In this document: piece by piece, positions 50,957 to 59,183 of the stretch
Layout: each line of letters begins with the position of its first letter
How positions within the stretch are numbered: position 1 is the first letter of the stretch
Origin: Salaquimonas sp041736675
GTDB lineage: Bacteria; Pseudomonadota; Alphaproteobacteria; Rhizobiales; Rhizobiaceae
Assembly: GCA_041736675.1 (NCBI GenBank)
Contig: JBGSTD010000016.1
Location: 24,236 to 88,235, forward strand
Direction: 5' to 3'
DNA: 64,000 nucleotides
Notes under the pieces: model-generated
Seen by the model: the letters and a program-made list of their open reading frames with translations, nothing else
Database searches by the model: none
Told to the model about the DNA's origin: nothing
Made by a program: the position numbers and the translations under genes

Positions 50957-53900
50957 ATGGGCGTATCAAAATCGGAGTTTAACCCCGAAACCGCCATCAC
51001 CCTCGATGACAAATACACCGCCAGCGAAGGTAAGGTTTATATGAACGGCACGCAGGCGCTGGTTCGCCTGCCACTGGTGCAAATGCGCCGCGACCGAGCA
51101 GCGGGTCTCAACACCGGTGCATTCATTTCCGGATACCGCGGTTCACCTGTTGGTGGTTTCGATTTTGCCCTTCAGGCTGCCCGCAAGCACCTTGCAGAGG
51201 AAGGTGTGGTGTTCCAGCCGGGTGTCAATGAGGACCTCGCGGCAACCGCTGTTTGGGGCACCCAGCAGATTTCACTTTCCCCCGGCGCCACCAAGGATGG
51301 TGTCATGGGAATGTGGTACGGCAAGGGACCGGGCGTCGACCGCTGCGGCGACGTATTCAAACATGCCAACTCATTTGGAACTTCCGCTCATGGCGGCGTT
51401 TTGGCAATTACAGGCGATGATCATAGCGCGAAATCCTCAACCGTTGCCCACCAGTCTGACCATGCCTTCATGGCGGCCATCATGCCGGTTCTTTATCCTT
51501 CCAGCGTTCAGGAGTTCACCGAGCTTGGCCTGATCGGCATCGCCATGAGCCGCTATTCGGGTTTGTGGGTAGGCTACAAGGTTATCTCTGACACGATCGA
51601 AACAACGGGCGTGGTTGACCTTGCCGGAGAGCACCGCCAGTTTGCCCTGCCGAATGATTTCGAAATGCCCGAGGGCGGTCTCAACATCCGCTGGCCCGAC
51701 GGCATTCTCGCTCAGGACGAACGGCTGCAGGAATACAAGGCCTATGCAGCAATTGCCTTTGCCCGGGCAAACCGGATCGACTACATGGCGATGGATTCTC
51801 GCAAGCCGCGCTTTGGTATCATCTCGTCTGGCAAGGCTTATGAAAATGTCCGCGAGGCGCTGCGCCATCTCGGCATTGACGAAAAAACCGCCGACAAGAT
51901 CGGCCTTCGTCTCTACAAGGTGCGTATGCCCTGGCCGCTTGAGCCCGAGGGTGTACGCCACTTTTCCGAGGGTCTCGAAGAGGTTCTGGTTGTCGAGGAG
52001 CGCCGCGAAGTCATCGAGCACCAGATAAAGCAGCAATTGTTCAACTGGCGCGCGGATGTGCGTCCGCGAATTGTCGGCAAGTTCGACCACGAAGGCAAAC
52101 ACATTCTCAAGATGAACGAGGACATAACCGCTGGTGTGGCTCTGAGGGTCATCGCATCGCGCCTGATCAATTTCGATCTGCCTGCTGATCTGAAAAAACG
52201 CTTGAAGGAAAAGCTGGACTATTACGAGCAGCGCCACAATCAGAAGCTCACCCACATAGCGCCGGTTGCCCGTGTTGCCCACTTTTGTTCCGGTTGCCCG
52301 CACAATACGTCCACCAAGGTCCCGGATGGCAGCCGCGCCTTCGCTGGTATCGGCTGCCACTTCATGAGCCTTTGGATGGACCGCAGCACTGAAACCTACA
52401 CCCATATGGGCGGGGAAGGCGTTCCCTGGACAGGCACACGCCATTTCACCACAGAAAAGCACATCTTCGCCAATTTGGGCGATGGAACCTATTTCCATTC
52501 CGGTGCCATGGCTATTCGCCAGGCGATCGCCTCGAAAGCCAACATCACCTACAAGGTATTGTACAATGATGCCGTTGCAATGACCGGTGGACAGCAGATT
52601 GACGGAACCTTGCGGGTTCCCGATCTTGCAGCCCAACTTATGGCTGAAGGCGTGAAGGAACTCTGGCTGGTCTCGGACGAAATTGAGAAATACAATCTGG
52701 CCGATCTGCCAAAAGGTATCCAAATCAGGCATCGCGACTATCTTGACGACGTGCAAAAACATCTGCGCGAGGTCGAAGGATGCACGGCGATCATCTATGA
52801 TCAAACCTGCGCCACAGAAAAGCGCCGACGCCGCAAACGCGGCACCATGGTGGACCCGGACAAACGCGTTATTATCAATCCGCTCGTCTGCGAGGGTTGC
52901 GGCGACTGCTCTGTGCAATCCAACTGTATTTCCATCGAACCGCTGGAAACTGACTTTGGCCGCAAGCGCCAGATCAACCAGTCAACCTGCAACAAGGATT
53001 TTTCGTGCGTCAACGGCTTTTGCCCTTCCTTTGTAACAGTCGAAGGAGCAACGTTGAAGAAACGCCAATTGCCGGTTCTTTCAAATGAGGCAATTGCCGA
53101 ACCCGACCAAGTCGCCCTTGGCGATGAAAGCTACAATATTGCGATTACAGGTGTTGGCGGCACAGGCGTATTGACGATTGGCGCAATCCTCGGCATGGCC
53201 GCCCATATGGAAGGCAAAGCGGCGCTTATACAAGACGTTTCCGGCCTTGCCCAAAAGGGCGGTGCAGTGCTCTCGCATGTGCGCATTTCCAAATCTCCCG
53301 AGATGGTGGCATCGGCGCAGATCCCTCCTGGCGAAGCAGATCTTTTGATGGCGGCAGACACGGTCGTCGCCTCCGATAAGGGGCCAATCAATCTGTTTTC
53401 CGCAGACCGCACCAAGGCTATTCTGAATACGCACCTTACTCCTGTATCCAGTTTCGTTTTCAACCGCGATTTCGATTTCCGCGAAAGTGCAGTGATCGAC
53501 GCAATCGGCAAAGGCGTTGCAAAGAACCCGGAAAAGGTTGACTTCACGAAGTTTGCCGAACTGGTTTGCGGCGATGCAATTGCAACCAATATCATGATGC
53601 TCGGTTACGCTTGCCAGAAAGGCAATCTGCCTGTGGGTGTTGAAGCTTTGATGAAAGCTATCGAACTGAATGGTGTTGCTGTTGCCGCCAACAAGCTGGC
53701 CTTCAATTGGGGCCGTCGCATTGCGGTAAAACCCGAGGAAGCCATGCAGTTGATGGCTGACAACAACATGCTCAAGAAAGAGCCTGAAACCCTGCCGCAG
53801 ATGATCGAACGCCGCACCAAATTCCTGACCGGATATCAAAATGCGGCACTCGCAAAACGCTACACGGATATGGTGGCGAAGGTGGAGGAAGCAGAAGCCA

Positions 53901-54460
53901 AACTTGGCAAGAAACGGGATCTGACCAATGCTGTGGCACGCTTTTATTTCAAACTTCTGGCCTATAAGGACGAGTATGAAGTCGCCCGCCTTTACACCAA
54001 TGGCGAATTTGAAAAGCAGATGAAGGAGACCTTTGATGGCAACATCAAAATGACGTTCAATCTTGCGCCTCCGATTTTCAAAGGTGAAATGCTTCCAAAC
54101 GGACGCCCGAGAAAGCGGACCTTTGGCCCGTGGATGATGACCGGCTTCAAGCTATTGGCCGCGATGAAAAGCTTGCGCGGTACCCGTTTCGATATCTTCG
54201 GTTACAGCGAAGAACGCAAGATGGAACGCCAATTGATCAGCGACTATGAGGCACTGATCGACCAATTGCTGGCGAAACTGAATGAGCAGAGCCATCCCTT
54301 CGCTGTTGCCCTTGCCCGCCTGCCGGATGAGATCAGGGGCTATGGCGTAGTAAAGGAAAAGGCCGTCGAAAAGGTGGCGAAAGCTCGCACGGAGCTGATG
54401 TCCCAGTTCAACAATCCGCAACGGGTTGTAAAACCGGCAGAGGCTGTACCGGCCGAATAG
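50957..54460 (+). CDS. Indolepyruvate ferredoxin oxidoreductase, fused IorA-IorB
   Basis: A 1167-residue fusion that decarboxylates indolepyruvate or other aryl pyruvates to the acyl-CoA with ferredoxin. From the N-terminus: pyruvate-oxidoreductase-like domain (GAFISGYRGSPVGGFDFAL), the TPP domain with NLGDGTYFHSGAMAI near residue 508, a ferredoxin-like region CEGCGDC-4-C near residues 643-653 and further cysteines to residue 690, then the IorB gamma domain from GVGGTGVLTIGAI near 732. GAGGAG precedes ATG 50957. Archaea encode IorA and IorB separately. An Lrp-type regulator lies upstream. It would serve breakdown of aromatic amino acids. Confidence 0.92.
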   Translation: MGVSKSEFNPETAITLDDKYTASEGKVYMNGTQALVRLPLVQMRRDRAAGLNTGAFISGYRGSPVGGFDFALQAARKHLAEEGVVFQPGVNEDLAATAVWGTQQISLSPGATKDGVMGMWYGKGPGVDRCGDVFKHANSFGTSAHGGVLAITGDDHSAKSSTVAHQSDHAFMAAIMPVLYPSSVQEFTELGLIGIAMSRYSGLWVGYKVISDTIETTGVVDLAGEHRQFALPNDFEMPEGGLNIRWPDGILAQDERLQEYKAYAAIAFARANRIDYMAMDSRKPRFGIISSGKAYENVREALRHLGIDEKTADKIGLRLYKVRMPWPLEPEGVRHFSEGLEEVLVVEERREVIEHQIKQQLFNWRADVRPRIVGKFDHEGKHILKMNEDITAGVALRVIASRLINFDLPADLKKRLKEKLDYYEQRHNQKLTHIAPVARVAHFCSGCPHNTSTKVPDGSRAFAGIGCHFMSLWMDRSTETYTHMGGEGVPWTGTRHFTTEKHIFANLGDGTYFHSGAMAIRQAIASKANITYKVLYNDAVAMTGGQQIDGTLRVPDLAAQLMAEGVKELWLVSDEIEKYNLADLPKGIQIRHRDYLDDVQKHLREVEGCTAIIYDQTCATEKRRRRKRGTMVDPDKRVIINPLVCEGCGDCSVQSNCISIEPLETDFGRKRQINQSTCNKDFSCVNGFCPSFVTVEGATLKKRQLPVLSNEAIAEPDQVALGDESYNIAITGVGGTGVLTIGAILGMAAHMEGKAALIQDVSGLAQKGGAVLSHVRISKSPEMVASAQIPPGEADLLMAADTVVASDKGPINLFSADRTKAILNTHLTPVSSFVFNRDFDFRESAVIDAIGKGVAKNPEKVDFTKFAELVCGDAIATNIMMLGYACQKGNLPVGVEALMKAIELNGVAVAANKLAFNWGRRIAVKPEEAMQLMADNNMLKKEPETLPQMIERRTKFLTGYQNAALAKRYTDMVAKVEEAEAKLGKKRDLTNAVARFYFKLLAYKDEYEVARLYTNGEFEKQMKETFDGNIKMTFNLAPPIFKGEMLPNGRPRKRTFGPWMMTGFKLLAAMKSLRGTRFDIFGYSEERKMERQLISDYEALIDQLLAKLNEQSHPFAVALARLPDEIRGYGVVKEKAVEKVAKARTELMSQFNNPQRVVKPAEAVPAE

Positions 54461-54467
54461 TGACTAG

Positions 54468-54508
54468 CGTCCGGGCACAATCGGGTTCAGTCCCCTTTCG
54501 CCCGGACG
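54468..54508 (+). terminator. Stem-loop downstream of iorAB
   Basis: CGTCCGGGC (54468-54476) pairs perfectly with GCCCGGACG (54500-54508); the 23-nt loop holds GGGTTCAGTCCC, which can fold by itself. There is no T run after it, so termination may be weak or Rho-assisted. Confidence 0.5.
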
Positions 54509-54591
54509 TTGATACTCAAATACCCATTGGTTTTTAGCAAAAGTATATACTTGCAACACCTTGGCCCTACAGAAAATACTGCCACTGTCGA

Positions 54592-54620
54592 CTGTCACCG
54601 GATTGTCAGAAATCTGAAAC
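54592..54620. promoter_or_regulatory. PHO-box-like direct repeats upstream of phoX
   Basis: CTGTCAC, CGGA, TTGTCAG, AAAT, CTGAAAC: three 7-mers spaced by 4 nt (11-bp period), similar to the PhoB consensus CTGTCAT-N4-CTGTCAT. The first two units match 6/7 and 5/7, the third only 4/7. The box ends about 80 nt before the PhoX start. A -10 box is not obvious. Confidence 0.62.
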
Positions 54621-54701
54621 CTCGTCGTCACATGGGAGTGTTAGCGACAACTTCATGGCCGAAAAATTCGCCATCGCTGACACTTTCAAAAGGACATCGT
54701 G

Positions 54702-56588
54702 ATGACAGACCAAATACTTTCATTTGACGAAATTGATGAGCAGATCAACCCTGCCCCAGAGACAACCGGTTTTGACACAGTGGTGGAAACCGCTATTTCC
54801 CGCCGTGGCTTCATGTGCGGCGTCCTTGCCTTTGGTGCGGGGACATTTTTGACCAGCGTTTCTCCTCTCGGATTGGGTCAGGCCCATGCTGCCGGGCGCT
54901 TCGGCTTTAAGCCGGTGGCTGCCAATGCACTGGATACAATCACGGTTCCGGAAGGCTTCAACTGGCAGGTTCTCGCCAAATGGGGTGATCCGCTCTGGAG
55001 CAACAGTCCGGAATTTGACCAAGCCACACGCGGCAATGCCGAAAGCCAGGCTCTGACCGTCGGCGATAACAATGACGGCATGGACATTTTTGAAATCGAT
55101 GGAAAATCCATCTTTGTCGTCAACAATGAATATACCAACACCAACGTCATCTGGGGCAATCGCCCCGAGGGAAAATTCGCCGATGCCGATGACGTCAAAA
55201 AAGGCATGCTGGCCCATGGCGTCACTGTCATGGAAATCGCCAGCAATGAAGGCAAATGGTCAATCGTCAAAGACAGTCCGTTCAACCGCCGTATCACCCC
55301 TGAAACCGAGATGGACATCACCGGTCCGGCAAAGGGCCACGACCTGATGAAGACCGCTTTTGACCAGGCTGGCGAAACCGTCAAAGGCACCTGGAACAAT
55401 TGCGGTAATGGCCGTACGCCATGGGGCACTTATCTTGCCTGTGAAGAAAACTTCAACGGTTATTTCTCTGCCGCTGACGAAAAACACGAGGTCTCGGCAG
55501 AACTCAAGCGCTACGGCATTTCTTCGAAGGACTGGGGTTATGGATGGGCCAGCATTAACGAACGCTTTGACATTTCCAAGCATCCAAACGAGGCAAACCG
55601 GGCCGGCTATGTGGTCGAAATCGATCCGTTCAATCCGGACTCCAAACCACGCAAGCTAACTGCCCTTGGCCGTTTCAAACATGAAAACGCTGAAGTTGTG
55701 ATTGCCGCTAATGGCCATGTGGTGGTCTATCTTGGTGACGATGAACGCGGCGAATTCCTCTACCGCTATGTTTCGGACGCAAAATACTCGCTGAACGGCG
55801 ACAACTCCAGCCTGCTGGAAAACGGCAAATTGTACGTTGCCAAGTTCAGCGATGACTTGCGCGGTGAATGGATTGAACTAACCGCCGCCACTACGAAAAT
55901 GGCATCACAGGCGGAAATCTGTATCCATACCCGCCAGGCTGCTTCTGCTGTCGGCGCAACCACAATGGATCGGCCGGAGTGGGTAGCCGCAAATCCAAAA
56001 AAGGTTGAGGCCTATGTTGCTCTGACCAACAACAAGAACCGTGGTATCAAGCCAAATGCCGGCGGTGATGATGCTTCAGTCAATGGTCCAAATCCTCGCG
56101 TTGGCAATGAGTATGGCCAAATCGTTCGCTGGATACCGGACAACGGAGACCACTCATCCAACGGTTTTGCATGGAACATTTTTGCTCTTGCCGGCAATCC
56201 GGTGGTTCATTCAGATGCCAATGCCGGCTCCGCCAATGTCAATTCGTTTAACATGTTCAACTCGCCGGACGGCCTTCGCTTTGATGAGAACGGATTTCTG
56301 TGGATTCAAACCGATGGCAATGATTCCAACGAGGGCGATTTTGCCGGACAGGGAAACAACCAGATGCTGGTTGGCGATACCCAGACTGGTGCGATCGAGA
56401 GATTTCTGGTTGGCCCAAGGGATTGCGAAGTAACCGGCATCACCTGGTCATCAGACAGGCGTACCGCTTTTGTCGGCATCCAGCATCCGGGAGATGCAGG
56501 CAACTCGCATTGGCCTGATGGCGGTGACAGCGTTCCGCGCTCGGCAATCATCGCGGTTCGCCGCGACGATGGTGGTATAATTGCCTGA
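54702..56588 (+). CDS. phoX: PhoX-type alkaline phosphatase (DUF839), Tat-exported
   Basis: A 628-residue protein of the PhoX family, secreted calcium- and iron-dependent phosphatases that release phosphate from organic esters. The Tat signal ISRRGFMCGVLAFGAGTFLTS is at about residues 33-53, with AHAAG as cleavage region. Family stretches include FEIDGKSIFVVNNEYTNTN, CGNGRTPWGTYLACEENFNGYF and HENAEVVIAANGHVVVYLGDDERGEFLYRYVS (positions about 327-358). The ATG at 54702 follows AAAGGA. A PHO-box-like repeat upstream agrees with phosphate-starvation control, and a strong terminator follows. Confidence 0.92.
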   Translation: MTDQILSFDEIDEQINPAPETTGFDTVVETAISRRGFMCGVLAFGAGTFLTSVSPLGLGQAHAAGRFGFKPVAANALDTITVPEGFNWQVLAKWGDPLWSNSPEFDQATRGNAESQALTVGDNNDGMDIFEIDGKSIFVVNNEYTNTNVIWGNRPEGKFADADDVKKGMLAHGVTVMEIASNEGKWSIVKDSPFNRRITPETEMDITGPAKGHDLMKTAFDQAGETVKGTWNNCGNGRTPWGTYLACEENFNGYFSAADEKHEVSAELKRYGISSKDWGYGWASINERFDISKHPNEANRAGYVVEIDPFNPDSKPRKLTALGRFKHENAEVVIAANGHVVVYLGDDERGEFLYRYVSDAKYSLNGDNSSLLENGKLYVAKFSDDLRGEWIELTAATTKMASQAEICIHTRQAASAVGATTMDRPEWVAANPKKVEAYVALTNNKNRGIKPNAGGDDASVNGPNPRVGNEYGQIVRWIPDNGDHSSNGFAWNIFALAGNPVVHSDANAGSANVNSFNMFNSPDGLRFDENGFLWIQTDGNDSNEGDFAGQGNNQMLVGDTQTGAIERFLVGPRDCEVTGITWSSDRRTAFVGIQHPGDAGNSHWPDGGDSVPRSAIIAVRRDDGGIIA

Positions 56589-56613
56589 AACTGACATGAT
56601 TTAATTCAGTGAG

Positions 56614-56646
56614 AAAGCCCGGCGATAGCAGCCGGGCTTTTTCTTT
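56614..56646 (+). terminator. Rho-independent terminator after phoX
   Basis: AAAGCCCGGC (56614-56623), 7-nt loop, GCCGGGCTTT (56631-56640), then TTCTTT. A perfect 10-bp stem located 25 nt after the phoX stop. Confidence 0.92.
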
Positions 56647-56785
56647 GAGACGGCTTTCTATTTGTGAATCAAGAGACTGGCAATCAACCAAGTCCGGATT
56701 TCCAATGATCATTTGGAGAACCTGTCTTGCTATTGGACCAGAAATTCGTAAACTGAATCGGGGCCTTAGACTGGAAAATTTACAC

Positions 56786-58852
56786 ATGAAACGCCAGATT
56801 ATTTTTGGCGCAGCATTTCTATCTGCGCTTGCCCATACACTTCTTTTTACCGCCGCCAAAGCTGACGAGCGGACCCTGATCATTCTCGATGGTTCGGGTT
56901 CCATGTGGGGGCAGATTGACGGAATTCCAAAGCTGGATATTGCCCGCCAGACCTTGAGCGAAGTTCTGCCAACGCTTTCTGCCGACAAAGAGATTGGATT
57001 GATGGCTTATGGTCATCGCAAAAAGGGTGAGTGCAATGACATTGAAATGATCGTTTCTCCGGCAAAAGGTGCAGGCGACGCAATCACTAAAGCAGCATCA
57101 AATATGCGTTTTCTTGGAAAAACCCCACTTTCCGCCGCTGTTCGCCAAGGGGCGGAAGCCCTGCGTTACACCGAGGACAAGGCAACCATTATCTTGATCA
57201 CGGACGGCCTTGAAACCTGCAACGCTGATCCGTGTGCACTGGCAACAGAACTCGAGAAGTCGGGCATAGATTTTACAACACATGTGGTCGGCTTCGGGCT
57301 TAAGGAAGGCGAAGGCAAACAGATTGCCTGTATTGCTGAAAATACCGGGGGCATTTTCATCGAGGCAAATGACAGCTCTGCCCTCAAGGAGGCGATGACA
57401 CAAACCATCGCCAAGGCACCAGCACCCAAACCCGAGCCTACGCCCGCGCCGGAACCAAAACTGGAGGCGACTGTCACCCACAAGGGAACCCCAGCCATTG
57501 GCCAGTTCTTTGCAGTTGAGTGGAGCGGTCCATCAGAAAAGAATGATTATGTGGACATTGCACCGCTAGGAGAAAGAGGCACCGCTGGAAGTGTGTCCTC
57601 TTTCTATACACGCAATTCGCCGCCTTCAGAATTGCGCGCTCCCAAAAATCCCGGCCAGTATGAATTGCGTTATGTTCATGTGGGCAAGAGTGGTCCAAGT
57701 ATCATCGGAAGATCGCCCATAACGATCATTGACGCAGCCGCCAGTCTTCAGGTTTCCGGTGATGCGATTGCCGCCGACCGGGTCACTGTTGGTTTTACCG
57801 GGCCTCTGAACAAGGGCGATTACATTGATATCGTATTGCCTGACGACATTAAAAAATTCAGCGGAGAACTGTCATATTCCTACGTTGAAAAAGGCAATCC
57901 GGCCCAAATGCGCGCACCTGGAAAACTGGGCGACTATATAGTGAGATATGTCACTGAGGGTGGTGATGGCCGCCGCATGCTGACAAGCGCACCCCTGAAG
58001 GTGGCTGCAGCAGAAGCAGAACTGGATTTTACCGGTGAAGTCGAGGCGGGCAACTCGCTCGAAGTCAAATTCAAGGGCCCGGTGGATGGCCAGCACTATA
58101 TTGATATTGTTCCGGAAAATTACGCAAAATTTTCGAATGAACTGGCCTATGCTTATGTCGCCAAGGCAGAAGAAGGGAATGTGGTAAAACTCAACGTTCC
58201 TGGAAAAGAAGGTGTGTATCAGGTCCGTTATGTTCTGGAGGCTCCAGGCGGCAGACGCGCATTGATATCAAAAACCCTGATGGTGAAAGCTGCTCTTGCA
58301 GAACTTTCCTTCGCGGCAGAAATCATGGCGGGCAAAGATCTGGATTTGACTTTCAAGGGACCGGTTTCAGATGGTCATTACATCGACATCGTTCCCGAGG
58401 GGTACAAGGAATTCAACAACGAGCTTGCCTATGCTTATGTATCCAGCGCAAATGAAGGAAATACGGTAATACTCAACACACCCGGCAAAGTTGGCCGGTA
58501 TCAGATCAGATATGTGTTGGAAGCTGCCGGAGGTCGCCGCTCGATCCTGTCAAAGCCTTTGACTGTATTGCCAGCTGACATAAAATTGGAAACAAGCGGA
58601 ATAGCAGCTATGCAAACCGATATCGAAGTGAAATGGACCGGCCCGAATGGTTCAGGCGATTATCTCGATATCGTTCCAGTCGGCCAGACCGCGGCCGATG
58701 GCGAACTGGCCTTTGCCTACACTGTAAATGCCGAGGATGGTATTTCAGTGATGAAAACGCCAAACGAGCCAGGGGATTATCTGATCCGCTATGTCATTGA
58801 AGGCGGCGGCGGACGGGTAATTGCTGCCAGCGTGCCACTAAAGGTGCAATGA
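56786..58852 (+). CDS. Exported vWA-domain protein with five ~90-residue tandem repeats
   Basis: A 688-residue periplasmic or surface protein. A signal peptide (about 1-26) is followed by a von Willebrand A domain with metal site DGSGSM at 35-40, GKTPLS near 111 and ITDGLETC near 138. After a Pro/Ala linker (211-225), five tandem units start near residues 229, 319, 411, 505 and 599. Each contains a WxGP/FxGP turn, DYIDIVP-type strand, ELAYAYV, a PGKxGxYxIRYVLE strand and GGRR...V; units 3 and 4 are most alike. vWA domains bind ligands through the metal site; the repeats look like beta-sandwich modules. Function is unknown. ATG 56786 is chosen from the signal peptide; the frame is open to 56609 through the phoX terminator. 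Confidence 0.85.
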   Translation: MKRQIIFGAAFLSALAHTLLFTAAKADERTLIILDGSGSMWGQIDGIPKLDIARQTLSEVLPTLSADKEIGLMAYGHRKKGECNDIEMIVSPAKGAGDAITKAASNMRFLGKTPLSAAVRQGAEALRYTEDKATIILITDGLETCNADPCALATELEKSGIDFTTHVVGFGLKEGEGKQIACIAENTGGIFIEANDSSALKEAMTQTIAKAPAPKPEPTPAPEPKLEATVTHKGTPAIGQFFAVEWSGPSEKNDYVDIAPLGERGTAGSVSSFYTRNSPPSELRAPKNPGQYELRYVHVGKSGPSIIGRSPITIIDAAASLQVSGDAIAADRVTVGFTGPLNKGDYIDIVLPDDIKKFSGELSYSYVEKGNPAQMRAPGKLGDYIVRYVTEGGDGRRMLTSAPLKVAAAEAELDFTGEVEAGNSLEVKFKGPVDGQHYIDIVPENYAKFSNELAYAYVAKAEEGNVVKLNVPGKEGVYQVRYVLEAPGGRRALISKTLMVKAALAELSFAAEIMAGKDLDLTFKGPVSDGHYIDIVPEGYKEFNNELAYAYVSSANEGNTVILNTPGKVGRYQIRYVLEAAGGRRSILSKPLTVLPADIKLETSGIAAMQTDIEVKWTGPNGSGDYLDIVPVGQTAADGELAFAYTVNAEDGISVMKTPNEPGDYLIRYVIEGGGGRVIAASVPLKVQ

Positions 58853-58865
58853 AGCTTGAGAAGTC

Positions 58866-58891
58866 AGGATTGAGGCGCGAGCTTCAATCCT
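58866..58891. terminator. Stem-loop between convergent vWA and DUF4031 genes
   Basis: AGGATTGAGGC (58866-58876), loop GCGA, GCTTCAATCCT (58881-58891), one G-T wobble, followed by TTTC. It lies between the vWA stop and the stop of the opposing DUF4031 gene, and could end the vWA transcript; the T tract is short. Confidence 0.5.
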
Positions 58892-58892
58892 T

Positions 58893-59174
58893 TCACATTG
58901 ACCTGCGGCTCATTCCAGGAATTCGAACGCGCCGGTAATGTTCCACAATTTCACGCCGACCTACAGCAATTGCGCCAAGCCTGATGGCACGATTGCGTTC
59001 AAAGCCGGTAATGTCGTAATGCGGCGCAGAGGTTTTTGGCGGCCCTTGGTAAGAAGACAGATGCAGACCAAGCCTATGTGCGAAGCGGTGAAGTTCCGCC
59101 TCGCTGTCAGCCATTAGATGGCACCATTTGCGATCTTTCCAGACCCAGATTGCGTCATCAACGTACACCGCCAA
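58893..59174 (-). CDS. DUF4031 family protein
   Basis: A 93-residue protein of the DUF4031 family, beginning AVYVDDAIWVWKDRKWCHLMADSEAEL, then LHRFAHRLGLHLSSYQ, HYDITGFERNRAIRLGA. Function is unknown; the YVDDA and HYD motifs are conserved and could form a metal or nucleic acid site. The start is TTG 59174 or the GTG two codons later; the gene begins 9 nt after the fadD stop, so it is probably the distal gene of a fadD operon. Confidence 0.85.
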   Translation of the reverse strand: MAVYVDDAIWVWKDRKWCHLMADSEAELHRFAHRLGLHLSSYQGPPKTSAPHYDITGFERNRAIRLGAIAVGRREIVEHYRRVRIPGMSRRSM

Positions 59175-59183
59175 TTTTGGTGA

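Noticed and set aside
51437..52918. 493-residue open frame on the minus strand inside iorAB
   Set aside because: It lies antisense to the conserved TPP and core domains of iorAB, has no recognisable motif and is explained by codon bias on the sense strand.
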